From Sphingomonas panni (GTDB taxonomy: Bacteria; Pseudomonadota; Alphaproteobacteria; Sphingomonadales; Sphingomonadaceae), in the NCBI RefSeq assembly GCF_022664435.1, contig NZ_JAKREU010000003.1, positions 62,001 through 126,000 on the forward strand: a stretch of 64,000 nucleotides of DNA. Reading direction: 5' to 3'. A model generated the notes under the pieces. That model was not told the origin of the DNA. It did no database searches and saw only the letters and a program-made list of their open reading frames with translations. Positions 18,174-27,357 of this stretch are shown here, piece after piece. A program made the position numbers and the translations under genes. How positions within the stretch are numbered: position 1 is the first letter of the stretch; every line of letters starts with the position of its first letter.

Positions 18174-19739
18174 TCAGGCGACAGTCAGTCTGCCCGGTGC
18201 GAAGTTCCCGACCGACGCTTTCCCGGCGACCCGGTTTCCCAGAGTTTCCGTCATCACGCGCTCGAATGCGGCGATCACCTTCGATGGCGTATCGGCGAGG
18301 CGGTGCTCGAACAACAGCGCGTCGTGCATCGGAAGCAGAATGACGACGTCCTGGATGCTGCCCGCTTCAAGGAGCGCCTTCTTGAAGATCAGCGATCCCG
18401 TGCCCTGAACGACCTGACTCACCGCAGAACGCCGCTCCTTTCCGGTGAGCGCTCCCGAGTTTTTCCGGGCGTAGTGATTGCCCATCGCGGTGGCGATCCG
18501 TCCCGTGCGCTGGAATTCCGCGCAAACCTCCTTCTTCCACTCCTCGTATCGTGCGAAGATCCTAAAGGCATCCTTAGCCTTATCGCGCTCGGCTCCTAGT
18601 TCGACAGCGGCGTCCACCAGTGCCTTACGGCTCATCCCGTAAGCGTAGGAAAGGAAGAGCTGCTTGGCGGCCTTCCGGTTGCCTGTGAGTCCGAGATGGC
18701 GCCCCGCGAACAGGTCGTACATGTCTCCCGCCGCGTAGAGCGCGGCGAGGTGGTGATCGCCCGAGAGGGCAGCCATGATCCCGACTTCGAACTGATCGAA
18801 GTCCACGTAGCTCAATTCCGCGCCTTCGCGAGCGCAGACGATCGGCCGATACTTCTTGGACATGTTTTGGAGCGGCGGATTGCGCAGGACTATACGCGAC
18901 GTGCGGGACCCGAAGATGTCCACGATGGGGCGCGTGAGCCCGCCAGCCAAGGTCAGGGAGGAGAGCACGCGCTTGGCGGCGTCGAATTCTTGAAGGGCGA
19001 GGGTATCACCTCCGAAATCGTCGGGATGGGGAACAAACTCCAGGACGTATCTTGTGGATACGCCTTCGAACTCGAAACCCAAGGCGTAAAGTTTCCGCTC
19101 AATTGACGTCCGTGACGGAGACTCTAGTGGCATGTCGTGCTTGGCTGAATAGTTCTTCAGGCAGTAAAAATAGTCGTGCTCAGCTTCGCGGCGCTTTGCC
19201 GAAAGATTAGCCGCATTGATCGTAATTCCCGCAGACATCGCCTTCTGGAGCAAACGGTAGACGGGCATTTCAACGCTAAAAAAACGCTCCGTTTCATGCG
19301 TAGCGGCGGCTTGGGCGCAGAGCCTGAGGTAGAGCTTCGCGATCGCTCCCGCCGCCTTTGTAGCGATCTCAGCATCGAACGGGATGCCCCGATTAAACAT
19401 TCTTTTGTATGCTGAGCAAACCTCCTCGGATGCTCCGCAAGGACCGAGATGAGCGCTTATGTCATTCTTCTCGCGATTTAGCCGGTCGTCGGGATTGCCC
19501 CCGATGGAAATCCGCAATTCGTCGATGTCCAGTACGACTGCTGGAAGGTCGCCAGTCCTGTCGTAGAGCAGGTCGCGGATCATCCAGAAGTCGTGGCAGA
19601 CGACCGGACCGGGGTATGCGATGATCTCGGCAGGGTTCGTCTCCACGAGACGATCATGGATAAACCAATAGAAGCAATCTGCACCTCTGCCAGTGAAGTC
19701 TTTGATGAAAATTAGCAGCTTGGAAACTGGATCAATCAT
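18174..19739 (-). CDS. Stand-alone family A DNA polymerase paired with the RT
   Basis: A 521-residue polymerase of the Pol I type without a 5' nuclease. Motif A reads YVDFDQFEVGIMAALSGD (catalytic Asp313, with Glu318 after it), motif B NRKAAKQLFLSYAYGMS (Arg355, Lys359, Tyr367) and motif C LLPMHDALLFE (Asp473). Two positions are unusual: Leu363 where Pol I has Phe762, and Ala474 where it has Glu883. Residues 40-80 (CHDFWMIRDLLYD...VVLDIDEL) look like the second half of a 3'-5' exonuclease domain with key acids lost, so proofreading is doubtful. The start overlaps the RT stop by 8 bp, so the two are one translation unit. Second-strand synthesis on an RT product is an inference. Confidence 0.82.
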   Translation of the reverse strand: MIDPVSKLLIFIKDFTGRGADCFYWFIHDRLVETNPAEIIAYPGPVVCHDFWMIRDLLYDRTGDLPAVVLDIDELRISIGGNPDDRLNREKNDISAHLGPCGASEEVCSAYKRMFNRGIPFDAEIATKAAGAIAKLYLRLCAQAAATHETERFFSVEMPVYRLLQKAMSAGITINAANLSAKRREAEHDYFYCLKNYSAKHDMPLESPSRTSIERKLYALGFEFEGVSTRYVLEFVPHPDDFGGDTLALQEFDAAKRVLSSLTLAGGLTRPIVDIFGSRTSRIVLRNPPLQNMSKKYRPIVCAREGAELSYVDFDQFEVGIMAALSGDHHLAALYAAGDMYDLFAGRHLGLTGNRKAAKQLFLSYAYGMSRKALVDAAVELGAERDKAKDAFRIFARYEEWKKEVCAEFQRTGRIATAMGNHYARKNSGALTGKERRSAVSQVVQGTGSLIFKKALLEAGSIQDVVILLPMHDALLFEHRLADTPSKVIAAFERVMTETLGNRVAGKASVGNFAPGRLTVA

Positions 19740-21426
19740 ATTCGTTAATCTCGTCCACGAGATTTAGAATGTCCGGCCGCTCGCGGACAGCGAAGGGCAA
19801 GCCATCCTCGTTTTCGTAACGACCCGCCCGGTCTCTAGTCGCTTTCAGGCCTGTCGGCACCCTTCCATAGAGCGAACGCAGCTTGTCATCGTCTAGCACT
19901 GTAGACGAAATGAGCAGATACCGGGCGTTCTGATACGGCAAGCCTTCGAAGCCGCTTATGCTTCTTTCGATCAGGCCATTCTCGCCGACACATCGCAACC
20001 AGATGAGGATGGCTGCCGCCTCTCCTGACTTTATGTCTTCCTCGAGTTTGCGGTCGGCAAGAGCAACGAGGCCGTCCGATCGGTACTTGCGTGTGCCGAG
20101 AAGCAGCCAGATATTGTAGTTCTGCCAATCGTGGATGGCACCGTCCTCGGCTAGCAGGAACGCCTCCAGCGCGGGCAGGCACCTGCCTTCGCGATCCAAG
20201 ATGGATATGAGCCGGCAATATTGGTCCGTCGATACGGCATGATCCGAAAGTGACGCCGAGAGGGTATCGAGCAGAGAAGTAGAAAGGGCGTCACTCACGT
20301 CGAAAAGGCCGGATTCCACAATCTGGGCGACGCGATTGACTGCGAACCTGAAAGAGCGTGACTGCGTCTCTCCGGTTTCGATGCACTTGGTTAGGATTTC
20401 AAAGATGTAGGTTACGGATCGCGTGACGATTCGCCGGCTCCGTGACTGCCACATCTGGTTGATCGCGGTCGTCGTGCTGTCCTGCGATGGAAAGAATTCG
20501 GCCAGATCCTTTTGCGACGTCTCGGGGGACAGGATCGCTGTCTTGCTCGCGTTGATGTTCAGACCCACCGTTCGGAGTAGGCGGATAAGGTCCTGCAAGG
20601 CGCGTCGGGCGTGGACCTCGCTTTCGGCGATGATCCGGATGTCGTCGACGTAGCGGTAATAGTCATATCCCTTTTCCGCCATCGCTCTATCGACACGGGA
20701 CAGGAGCATGTTGGAGAGGAACGATGAAGCATCCCGGTTCTGTGGCAGGCCATGGCTTCCGCTGAACGTCCACCGTTCGAGAAGCCTGTCGAGGGTGGCG
20801 ATCGCATTCCTAATCTGAAGCTTCTCCGACCCGGTCGCCTCGATTTCAGGAATGACACTCTCGAGCCCCGTCACGATCTGTTCTCGGGCGATGTTCTCGA
20901 AAAAGTTGCTGAGATCGGTAACTAAAAGGAACTTGCTAGATCGGACGAACGTCAGAGTTACACCTTCAAAAGTGAACCATCGATCAATCTTGTTCTTGAA
21001 AAGATATTTTTTATTTTGGGGGTGAGGCTCGCGTCGGTAGCTGAGAACCCGATGACTAAGCAGCTTGTCGTAGTACGGAATAAGGAAGCTGCAGATCGAC
21101 TGATAGATGAATCTATCGAAAAAATCAGTCTCCAGTCCGTATCGTTCGCCAAATCCCTTCTTCGGAATGTTGCGAACGACGCTGCGTGTTCCAGCATATA
21201 CGCCGTTCCACTCTTGGAGCATCGCGATGATGATCCGTTTCGATTCCTCGGGATCATTGAATAGGTCATCGTATTGCAGGCAGTCGAAATACCAGTCGTC
21301 ACGCATGTCTTGGCGAAGATGCTTGAGCACCGAACCGAATTGGATCGGGAAGCCAAGCGCCTGACCGTTCTCCCAGAATGCGGAGGTCAGGAAGTAGTCC
21401 CCCTCCCTCTTTTTATCAATCGACAC
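19732..21426 (-). CDS. Reverse transcriptase of unassigned (defence-like) group
   Basis: A 564-residue RNA-directed DNA polymerase. Palm motifs are intact: Asp171 in LVTDLSNFFENI, GLPQNRDASSFLSN (226-239), the catalytic YVDD (259-262) in YYRYVDDIRII, and GLNINASKTAIL (288-299). There is no maturase, endonuclease or retron-type X/VTG region that I can see; residues 300-564 are predicted helical, as in Abi-like and unknown-group RTs. The start is a GTG at 21426 with GGGGGCGG upstream; the same frame is open 22 codons further but holds no ATG, GTG or TTG. It is followed directly by the PolA-like gene. Lower GC than the neighbours suggests transfer from another background. Confidence 0.85.
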   Translation of the reverse strand: MSIDKKREGDYFLTSAFWENGQALGFPIQFGSVLKHLRQDMRDDWYFDCLQYDDLFNDPEESKRIIIAMLQEWNGVYAGTRSVVRNIPKKGFGERYGLETDFFDRFIYQSICSFLIPYYDKLLSHRVLSYRREPHPQNKKYLFKNKIDRWFTFEGVTLTFVRSSKFLLVTDLSNFFENIAREQIVTGLESVIPEIEATGSEKLQIRNAIATLDRLLERWTFSGSHGLPQNRDASSFLSNMLLSRVDRAMAEKGYDYYRYVDDIRIIAESEVHARRALQDLIRLLRTVGLNINASKTAILSPETSQKDLAEFFPSQDSTTTAINQMWQSRSRRIVTRSVTYIFEILTKCIETGETQSRSFRFAVNRVAQIVESGLFDVSDALSTSLLDTLSASLSDHAVSTDQYCRLISILDREGRCLPALEAFLLAEDGAIHDWQNYNIWLLLGTRKYRSDGLVALADRKLEEDIKSGEAAAILIWLRCVGENGLIERSISGFEGLPYQNARYLLISSTVLDDDKLRSLYGRVPTGLKATRDRAGRYENEDGLPFAVRERPDILNLVDEINEYD

Positions 21427-21701
21427 TCTAAACCGCCCCCGATAGCCGATGAACAGCTTGTATTTGATCGCCTCATAATAGCTATCGATCCTCTATACGC
21501 CAGAGGAGCAATCTCGCTGTCCGGACGATTATTTTTACGGCGAATCGCTGCCAGACCTCCCCGCGAAGAGAATGGCAGGTTCCGGTGGAAGCTGCCGTTT
21601 TCAAGCCCGATCGCCGAACGACGTATTCTGGTCGACACCCGGCAGAGCTGAGCCAGAGCAGCCAATACAAGCCCCATAAACATCATTGAATTCCGAGCCC
21701 A
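21427..21701 (-). other. 275-bp leader upstream of the RT; possible template RNA
   Basis: The gap between the STAND NTPase stop and the RT start. On the minus strand it contains a short hairpin (CCTCT / AGAGG near 21487-21505) and other weak inverted segments. Several RT-based defence systems need a non-coding RNA in this position, so it is a candidate, but I cannot assign a known structure. A 99-residue frame that crosses it and runs into the RT start has no coding signs. Confidence 0.3.
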
Positions 21702-24700
21702 TCAGCCAGCCTTATCGTCCGCCTTCTTTTCAGCCTCGCCGACCGCCTTCTCGCGCTTCTCCTTCAGCTTCTTGGCCTCAACCCAGAACTCATAGGGTGC
21801 GTCCTTTAGGAACGGGCCTAGGCTCAGCTGGTCGCTCTGCGTCCATAGGAAGCGCGGATCGACGAGGTCGAACAGCGTCTGCAGCCGCGCCCACTGCAGG
21901 TGCTTCGCGGACGATGGCAGAATCTCAAGGTGGCCGAGGGCGGCAAGTTCGAGCCGCCTGCGGCGAAGCGCATCAATCGCCTCGTTGCGCACCGTCGCAT
22001 CCTCGTCGTCCACCAGGCCGGAAAGCCAGGGCAATTGCGTCGCTGGCGGCATCCATCCCGCCAGCTCTGCCGCCGTCCGCCGGTCGGCCGCCTCGCCGGA
22101 CACCGCGAGCGCCCCGAGCGCTTGCTCGACCGTATCCGCCGACACATGCGCCCGGACATTGCGGCCGATCTCGGCCCGCAGCGACGGCGAGAAGCGACGA
22201 TACCGGGGCAGCAACTCGCCCCACGCACGGTCCTTGTCGATCCTGAACAGCAGCCGCACCGCCTCGGGCCTCCGATGGCGGGCGAGAAGCCTGGTCGACG
22301 CGAAGTAGGCTTCGTCTGGATCGGTTTCCAGCAGGTGCAGTATCCCGCTGACGGGTCCGATGTCGAACCCGTCGGGACCGCGATACGCAGCGTTGACCAG
22401 CATTTCGCGCGCCAGTTCGTCGCCATCGCTTGCAAGCAGGACGATGGCGTCCGTGTCCAGCAACCTATGGCCGCGCTCGCTCATGCGGCGATGGAAGCGG
22501 ATCGCACTTCTGCGGCTATCTGCGTGTCGTAATAAGGCATGGAGCGTAGGCGTGTGTGTGGTCGAGAGCGCGGCGAGGTCGAGCGCGTCGAGCCAGACGG
22601 CGACCGCGGCGCGCGCCTCGGCGTCGCCGCACTCCGACAGGTAGGCGGTCAGGAACCACGCCTCGTTGTCATCGCGGTCGGACAGCATTCCACGGATGGT
22701 GGGCAGCAGCGCGGGGTCGTAGAACTCGAGGGCCTTCATGGTACCGACGATCGACTGCCTCACATCCGCGGGCGTCGTGGAGTCGAGCAGCGGTCGGAGC
22801 AGAGGCCGCGCGTCCTCCGGATCGCGGAGGAAGCCCGCCAGATCGGCGGCGATCGCGAGGTCCTCCCCCCTTCCGGCCGCGAGCAATTCCGCGACGCGAG
22901 CGCGCAGACCCCCGAGATCGCGTCCGGCCGAACTCCGCATCTCCGCCGGCGCGACATAGACAGGTGCGTCGCGCCAAAGCATGCGCTCGATCGCCGCGTC
23001 CAGGGAGTGAATGGCGAGGGCCTCCATCCGGAGCACCTGGCGGTAGCCGTCTGCGCCATCATCCACCTGTTCTGCGTCCAGGGCCGCCGATACCGCATCT
23101 GCGTCGCTCCAGTGTGCGCATATGTAGCCATCCTCGCGACCGAATCCGTCCGGCCGCCGAAGTTCGGCGACTACCAGCTCGGCATGGCCGGCACCGTCAA
23201 TCATCGCGAGTACGCGTTCGCACTCGTTGCCCTCGGTGTCGGTGAGCCGCGACGAGCGTCCAGAGCGGCTTGATGCATAGCGCAGCAACTCACACTCAAG
23301 ATCCGTCCCGGCCCGATGGTGGAGCATTTCGAACTGGAAGGGCTCAGGCAGCCTACAGAGGAAGCCGATAATCCGCCTTGGTGGAGGTGGCGATTGGTCG
23401 TCCAGGGTGTTGGCTTTGTTGTGTCGGCGCAGCTGTTCCGTGCAGTCGTCCAGTACGATCTCGAGTGTCTCCCGGTCCATCAGTTCGGGCTGGTTGTAGT
23501 AGTAGTGCATGAGCTGACCGCCCCGGTCGCGCCGCCCCGCGACGTTCTCCCGCAACGCCTGTGAGAGGCGTTCGGCATCGTAGCGGTGGAGTTCGGGAAG
23601 CCACCAATCGGATGCGCTCCAGCCATACTCGTCCGTGCTGGTCCTCACCTGCTCCAGCGCGGCCTCCGGGTCGATCCGCGCACGGGCTTTGAGCAGCCGC
23701 GAGGACATCCAGTCGTCGCGGGTGGGCAACACCGCGTCCAGATGGCCTCGGCGATCAACGGCGTCGAAGTGCCCGAGCGACCCGATTAGCGCCTTGCTGT
23801 CGCTCGGTAACATTGCCAGGACGTGATCCTGTCGCCGCACCCAGATTGGTCTGGCGTCGCCGCCCGCCACATAGGCGTCGTCGTTCAGGCACCACAGCAA
23901 CTGCTCTAGCGCCGGCACCCGCGTCTCCGCGCCGATCCGTGCGTCGAGCCAGATCGGCGATGCGCCTGCGGCGCGCTTGAGCGCGTCGATACTGAGGTTG
24001 TACCGAGAGATGGCGTCACTCCTGCCATCGACGTCTTTTGCCGAGTCGAGATCGATTGTCCGCTGAACATGGACCTCGAACAGGCGGTCGAGCACACCCG
24101 GCAGCGGTATTCGGGCGGCGACCTTCAGCGCGATCGTGGTCTCGCGCTCGCGACCAGCGTCGAGGAGCCGGCGCACCATGTCTTCGACCTTCGCCGGTGC
24201 GCCCATGGCGGCAGCGACGATGGCAGCGGGGATGTGGTGCGGGATGTCCCAGTCCTGGTCCTCGTCATACTCACGCCTAGCGAGGTTCTCTAGCACGGGG
24301 AGCAGGTCCGGCCCGACGGTGCCGAGCTGCCGCCACCGGCTCTCGCCGCGCCACTCGTGCGGGGTGTCGGTGACGTGGGCGCAGATCAGGTCGGCGACGA
24401 AATCCGGCCCGACCTTGCGAAGCAGCAGCCAGACGAGATCATGAAAAACGTATCCCAGCCGCCGGCCGATCGCCGTGCCGGTTGCGTCGACGAGGTTATC
24501 GAAGCCACCGACGATCGCGTCGACCGCAAGCGCATCCAACTCGCCGGCAGCGACTCGCGCGACAATGTACTCCGCGACAGCCCAGTTCAGCATGCGGTCG
24601 GTCGAGAAGACGACCTGGTCCGACGCCGGACGGCGGAGAAGGCCCACCACCTCCAGGCGGCGGATCGCTTCCTCGGCGATTCCCGCGTCCTCGAGGTTGC

Positions 24701-26309
24701 GCCAGTTCCAGGGGTAAGCGGGGCGTTCCCCAAGGAGGCTGCCCGACAGGTTCGTTAGGCGAAGGCGATCGTAGGGATGATCGTACTGTTCGCGGACCAT
24801 CCCGGTGGCCTCGTCCCAGTAGGACTTGAAAAGCTCGTATTCCGTCGCGTCGACCCAGCCCTCGCTTGCGGGCAGCTTGACGTAGACCCGTGCGTGGACC
24901 GGCTTGCGCAGCAGCTCGAAGACATCATCGGGCATCATCTCGAGGGAATCTTGCCGACCGTGGTGCCTTAGGTAGCGGCGCAGTTCGGCGCTGGTGAAGT
25001 TCGACACCGTCACCACACGCGTATTCGGACGCGAGCGGACGATCTCGAGTGTGATCCGTGGTTGGCAGGTCAACACGACACGCACGCCCAACTCCGTCCA
25101 ATCCTGCCGAGCTAGGCTGCGGGCGAAGTTTCGATCCTGCACGTCATCGACATAGACGGTGAGCCAGTGGCCACCGTCCGGCGCGAGGTCGCGCCCTAGA
25201 CGCCTAGCCATGACCCTGAGCGGCACGTCGGTTTCGAAGGCCGGCCGCCATAGCCGGTCGTTAACCGCGTCAATCACGTCGGCGACCGAGTTGGCCGAAG
25301 TCGCCACGACCACGGCGCGACCTTCCGCCTCGTTCAGTGCCGCCTGACAGAGCGACCAAGTCTTGCCCTGACCGGAATCGCCGGACAGCACGATGAACCA
25401 GTCCGCCGCCTCTATCGGCGTAAGCCTCGCCTGAGCGTCTGCATCGTAGCCCAGCGTAACGCAGTCGCGCCGCACGGCGGTGAGCGAGAGCGCAGGCACG
25501 GTTGCCGTATGCCGCAGCCGCAGCGGTGCGTCCGGACCGACGAGGCGCAGCAACTCGGCCGCGTTGAGCGTCCGACCAGCGCTTCCTTCCTCGAATAGCC
25601 GCCCCATAAGCGCGCGCCGTTTCTCCACGACGTCCTCTCCCGGCCCCAGCATAGGTGCCAAGCGGGCCTCGACCTCGCGTTCCGCCGTCATCACGTCAAT
25701 GTGCACCAACTTCAAATTGTCTAAAACATGGAGCAGGCGGGGGTCGGACGGCGACATCCCCGCCGCGTCGGCAATCCCGGCCAGGAATGCCTCCGGCGAT
25801 AGTTCCCGTTGGCCCCAAGCGAAGGTCGCTTGCGGGGTATTCGACCGCGCACGGTGGTGCAGGTATGCCGCCAGTGCCTCCAACCCGCGGAGGTTGTTCG
25901 TGGTGAACCGGAATCTCTGCTTTTCGCCTGGCCGCGCTCCGGCGACGAGGTCCGGAAGGACCTCCCGCGAAACGGTCCCGGTGGTCCAGCGCCGGTGCAA
26001 TGCGCGGATCTTGACCTGCTCAATCGTCGGCACGCCCCGGTCGTCGATGCGGATGTCCCCCGCATCGTCCGGCTCGAGCGTTAGCGTCATCGTCGACCCG
26101 TCGCCGCCGTCGAGCGCGAAGGATGCGCTCAGCGACATCCCCAGTTGGAGGCTGCGAAGGATTTGAAAGAGGAACCCGGCCAAGGCTAGTTGCCCGCCGG
26201 TGGGACGGGACTTTGATCGTGGAGATGGAACGTCGTTTGGAATGACCGCGGCCGCCGATGATTTCGCGGACCATTCCGCGGTTCGGGGATAGCAGCGACA
26301 CGGCAGCAC
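21702..26309 (-). CDS. STAND-type NTPase with Cap4/DUF4297-like N-terminus (Avs-like)
   Basis: A 1535-residue multidomain protein. Residues 38-150 have the layout of the Cap4/DUF4297 nuclease: GGQLALAGFLFQ, acids in EPDD (79-82) and EQVK (97-100), then KQRFRFTTNN, consistent with a PD-(D/E)xK core. A NTPase follows with Walker A GDSGQGKT (310-317) and Walker B LTVYVDDVQD (383-392). From about 600 to the end are helical repeats of HEAT type with many short Asp/Arg-rich units, and a Lys/Glu-rich tail. This nuclease-NTPase-repeat order is that of Avs (AVAST) phage sensors. The start is a GTG at 26309; with no ATG before the fold the true start is uncertain by up to 35 residues. It precedes the RT on the same strand, but the 275-bp gap makes co-function open. 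Confidence 0.72.
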   Translation of the reverse strand: MLPCRCYPRTAEWSAKSSAAAVIPNDVPSPRSKSRPTGGQLALAGFLFQILRSLQLGMSLSASFALDGGDGSTMTLTLEPDDAGDIRIDDRGVPTIEQVKIRALHRRWTTGTVSREVLPDLVAGARPGEKQRFRFTTNNLRGLEALAAYLHHRARSNTPQATFAWGQRELSPEAFLAGIADAAGMSPSDPRLLHVLDNLKLVHIDVMTAEREVEARLAPMLGPGEDVVEKRRALMGRLFEEGSAGRTLNAAELLRLVGPDAPLRLRHTATVPALSLTAVRRDCVTLGYDADAQARLTPIEAADWFIVLSGDSGQGKTWSLCQAALNEAEGRAVVVATSANSVADVIDAVNDRLWRPAFETDVPLRVMARRLGRDLAPDGGHWLTVYVDDVQDRNFARSLARQDWTELGVRVVLTCQPRITLEIVRSRPNTRVVTVSNFTSAELRRYLRHHGRQDSLEMMPDDVFELLRKPVHARVYVKLPASEGWVDATEYELFKSYWDEATGMVREQYDHPYDRLRLTNLSGSLLGERPAYPWNWRNLEDAGIAEEAIRRLEVVGLLRRPASDQVVFSTDRMLNWAVAEYIVARVAAGELDALAVDAIVGGFDNLVDATGTAIGRRLGYVFHDLVWLLLRKVGPDFVADLICAHVTDTPHEWRGESRWRQLGTVGPDLLPVLENLARREYDEDQDWDIPHHIPAAIVAAAMGAPAKVEDMVRRLLDAGRERETTIALKVAARIPLPGVLDRLFEVHVQRTIDLDSAKDVDGRSDAISRYNLSIDALKRAAGASPIWLDARIGAETRVPALEQLLWCLNDDAYVAGGDARPIWVRRQDHVLAMLPSDSKALIGSLGHFDAVDRRGHLDAVLPTRDDWMSSRLLKARARIDPEAALEQVRTSTDEYGWSASDWWLPELHRYDAERLSQALRENVAGRRDRGGQLMHYYYNQPELMDRETLEIVLDDCTEQLRRHNKANTLDDQSPPPPRRIIGFLCRLPEPFQFEMLHHRAGTDLECELLRYASSRSGRSSRLTDTEGNECERVLAMIDGAGHAELVVAELRRPDGFGREDGYICAHWSDADAVSAALDAEQVDDGADGYRQVLRMEALAIHSLDAAIERMLWRDAPVYVAPAEMRSSAGRDLGGLRARVAELLAAGRGEDLAIAADLAGFLRDPEDARPLLRPLLDSTTPADVRQSIVGTMKALEFYDPALLPTIRGMLSDRDDNEAWFLTAYLSECGDAEARAAVAVWLDALDLAALSTTHTPTLHALLRHADSRRSAIRFHRRMSERGHRLLDTDAIVLLASDGDELAREMLVNAAYRGPDGFDIGPVSGILHLLETDPDEAYFASTRLLARHRRPEAVRLLFRIDKDRAWGELLPRYRRFSPSLRAEIGRNVRAHVSADTVEQALGALAVSGEAADRRTAAELAGWMPPATQLPWLSGLVDDEDATVRNEAIDALRRRRLELAALGHLEILPSSAKHLQWARLQTLFDLVDPRFLWTQSDQLSLGPFLKDAPYEFWVEAKKLKEKREKAVGEAEKKADDKAG

Positions 26310-26755
26310 GCGCCAGCGTCGACGCGTTCGCGCGATCGACTAACTGAACGGCCGGAATGAGGCGTCGAGCTACCAGCATGACGAGTCTAAACGAACTGCT
26401 GGTTTCGGTAAACCAGAGCGCGAAAACGGACGATCCGTTCCTCACCCAAGGTCTGACGTAGCCAGACCGGTGACTGGCAAAAGCGCAGATAATCGTCAAA
26501 TCGCTGCGTTGCCGACTATGGATGTGATTGGGCAAGCGGCAGCTATTGTCGTGTTCGGACGATCATAGGGAGGGGGTGCGAACGACCGGCTCTGGTCGTG
26601 AGCCCACGTTGGGGCCGGTAAACGAAGGGTCAGTTACCGAATGATCCGTCCCCAAATCGCACGGCCGGCTTTCCACCAGTACGAGAAGTTCAGAATGTCC
26701 GCCCCCTAATCAACCTGACGGTCGCCGTCAGGTTGATCCGTGCGCCTATCTACAA
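26310..26755. other. Gap without genes between defence block and secreted protein
   Basis: About 446 bp. Short frames on both strands have no family features. Its right end holds the hairpin at 26709-26737; the left part should contain the promoter of the STAND NTPase gene, but no clear -35/-10 pair stands out. Confidence 0.4.
26709..26737 (-). terminator. Perfect 13-bp hairpin after the secreted-protein gene
   Basis: ATCAACCTGACGG, a three-base loop, and its exact reverse complement lie 19 bp after the stop of the gene ending at 26756. Stem length and place suit a transcription terminator, although no T-run follows on the minus strand, so it may need Rho or act as an RNA-stability stem. Confidence 0.5.
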
Positions 26756-27334
26756 TTAGCTGCAAACCATGCCGATCGTTTTTACCATCCACACGCCCTC
26801 CGGCGTCCGCAGCAGTTCGAACGTCTGATGGTGCGCGGCCTGTGATTGCGGCGAGATGTAATAGACCGTGAAAGCCAGCGCGTTGGCGGCAGGCTTACGG
26901 ACGTCGCTGAGGCGCAGCACGTCCTGGCAGTAGCGCGGGTCGTGATATTGGTCTTCGCCCCGCGCGACATAGCCCTGCGACGGTCCGAAATTCGATGGGG
27001 TCACCGCGTCGCGATTCAGTGCCCTCCAGGCGGTGTCGTTGACGCCGCAGGCGCTGGTCCGGATGAGGCGTTCGATCAGTGGGGCTGCCGCTGCCATGTC
27101 TTTGGCGATGTCCGGGTTGGTCTGCCTGGCTGCGACGGCTTCGTGAATGGCGCGGGCCTGCTCGGCGCTCGGCTCGACCACCGCGATGGGGCGAACCGGT
27201 GTCGGTGCGGATGCGCCCTGTACGGCGGGCACGGTCATCGCCTTCAGCACGCGGCCGAGGAGGCCATTCTGCGCGGGGGCGACAGCCGGCAGCATGGCGA
27301 CAATGACAGCGGCGGAGATCGGGAATGTCTTCAT
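26756..27334 (-). CDS. Secreted protein of unknown function
   Basis: A 192-residue protein with a clear signal peptide (MKTFPISAAVIVAMLPAVAPAQ). The rest has no domain I recognise; it contains two well separated cysteines (SACGVND, RYCQD) plus a third at the C-terminus (GMVCS), so a disulfide is likely. It lies 23 bp after the subtilase gene on the same strand and is probably co-transcribed, suggesting an accessory or inhibitor role for that protease. Confidence 0.65.
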   Translation of the reverse strand: MKTFPISAAVIVAMLPAVAPAQNGLLGRVLKAMTVPAVQGASAPTPVRPIAVVEPSAEQARAIHEAVAARQTNPDIAKDMAAAAPLIERLIRTSACGVNDTAWRALNRDAVTPSNFGPSQGYVARGEDQYHDPRYCQDVLRLSDVRKPAANALAFTVYYISPQSQAAHHQTFELLRTPEGVWMVKTIGMVCS

Positions 27335-27357
27335 GGTCGTGTTCCTGTGTCCGGGGT

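Noticed and set aside
18174..21701. Calling the RT locus a retron
   Set aside because: No msr/msd-type inverted repeat pair or VTG/X-domain features could be found; the PolA partner is also not a usual retron effector.
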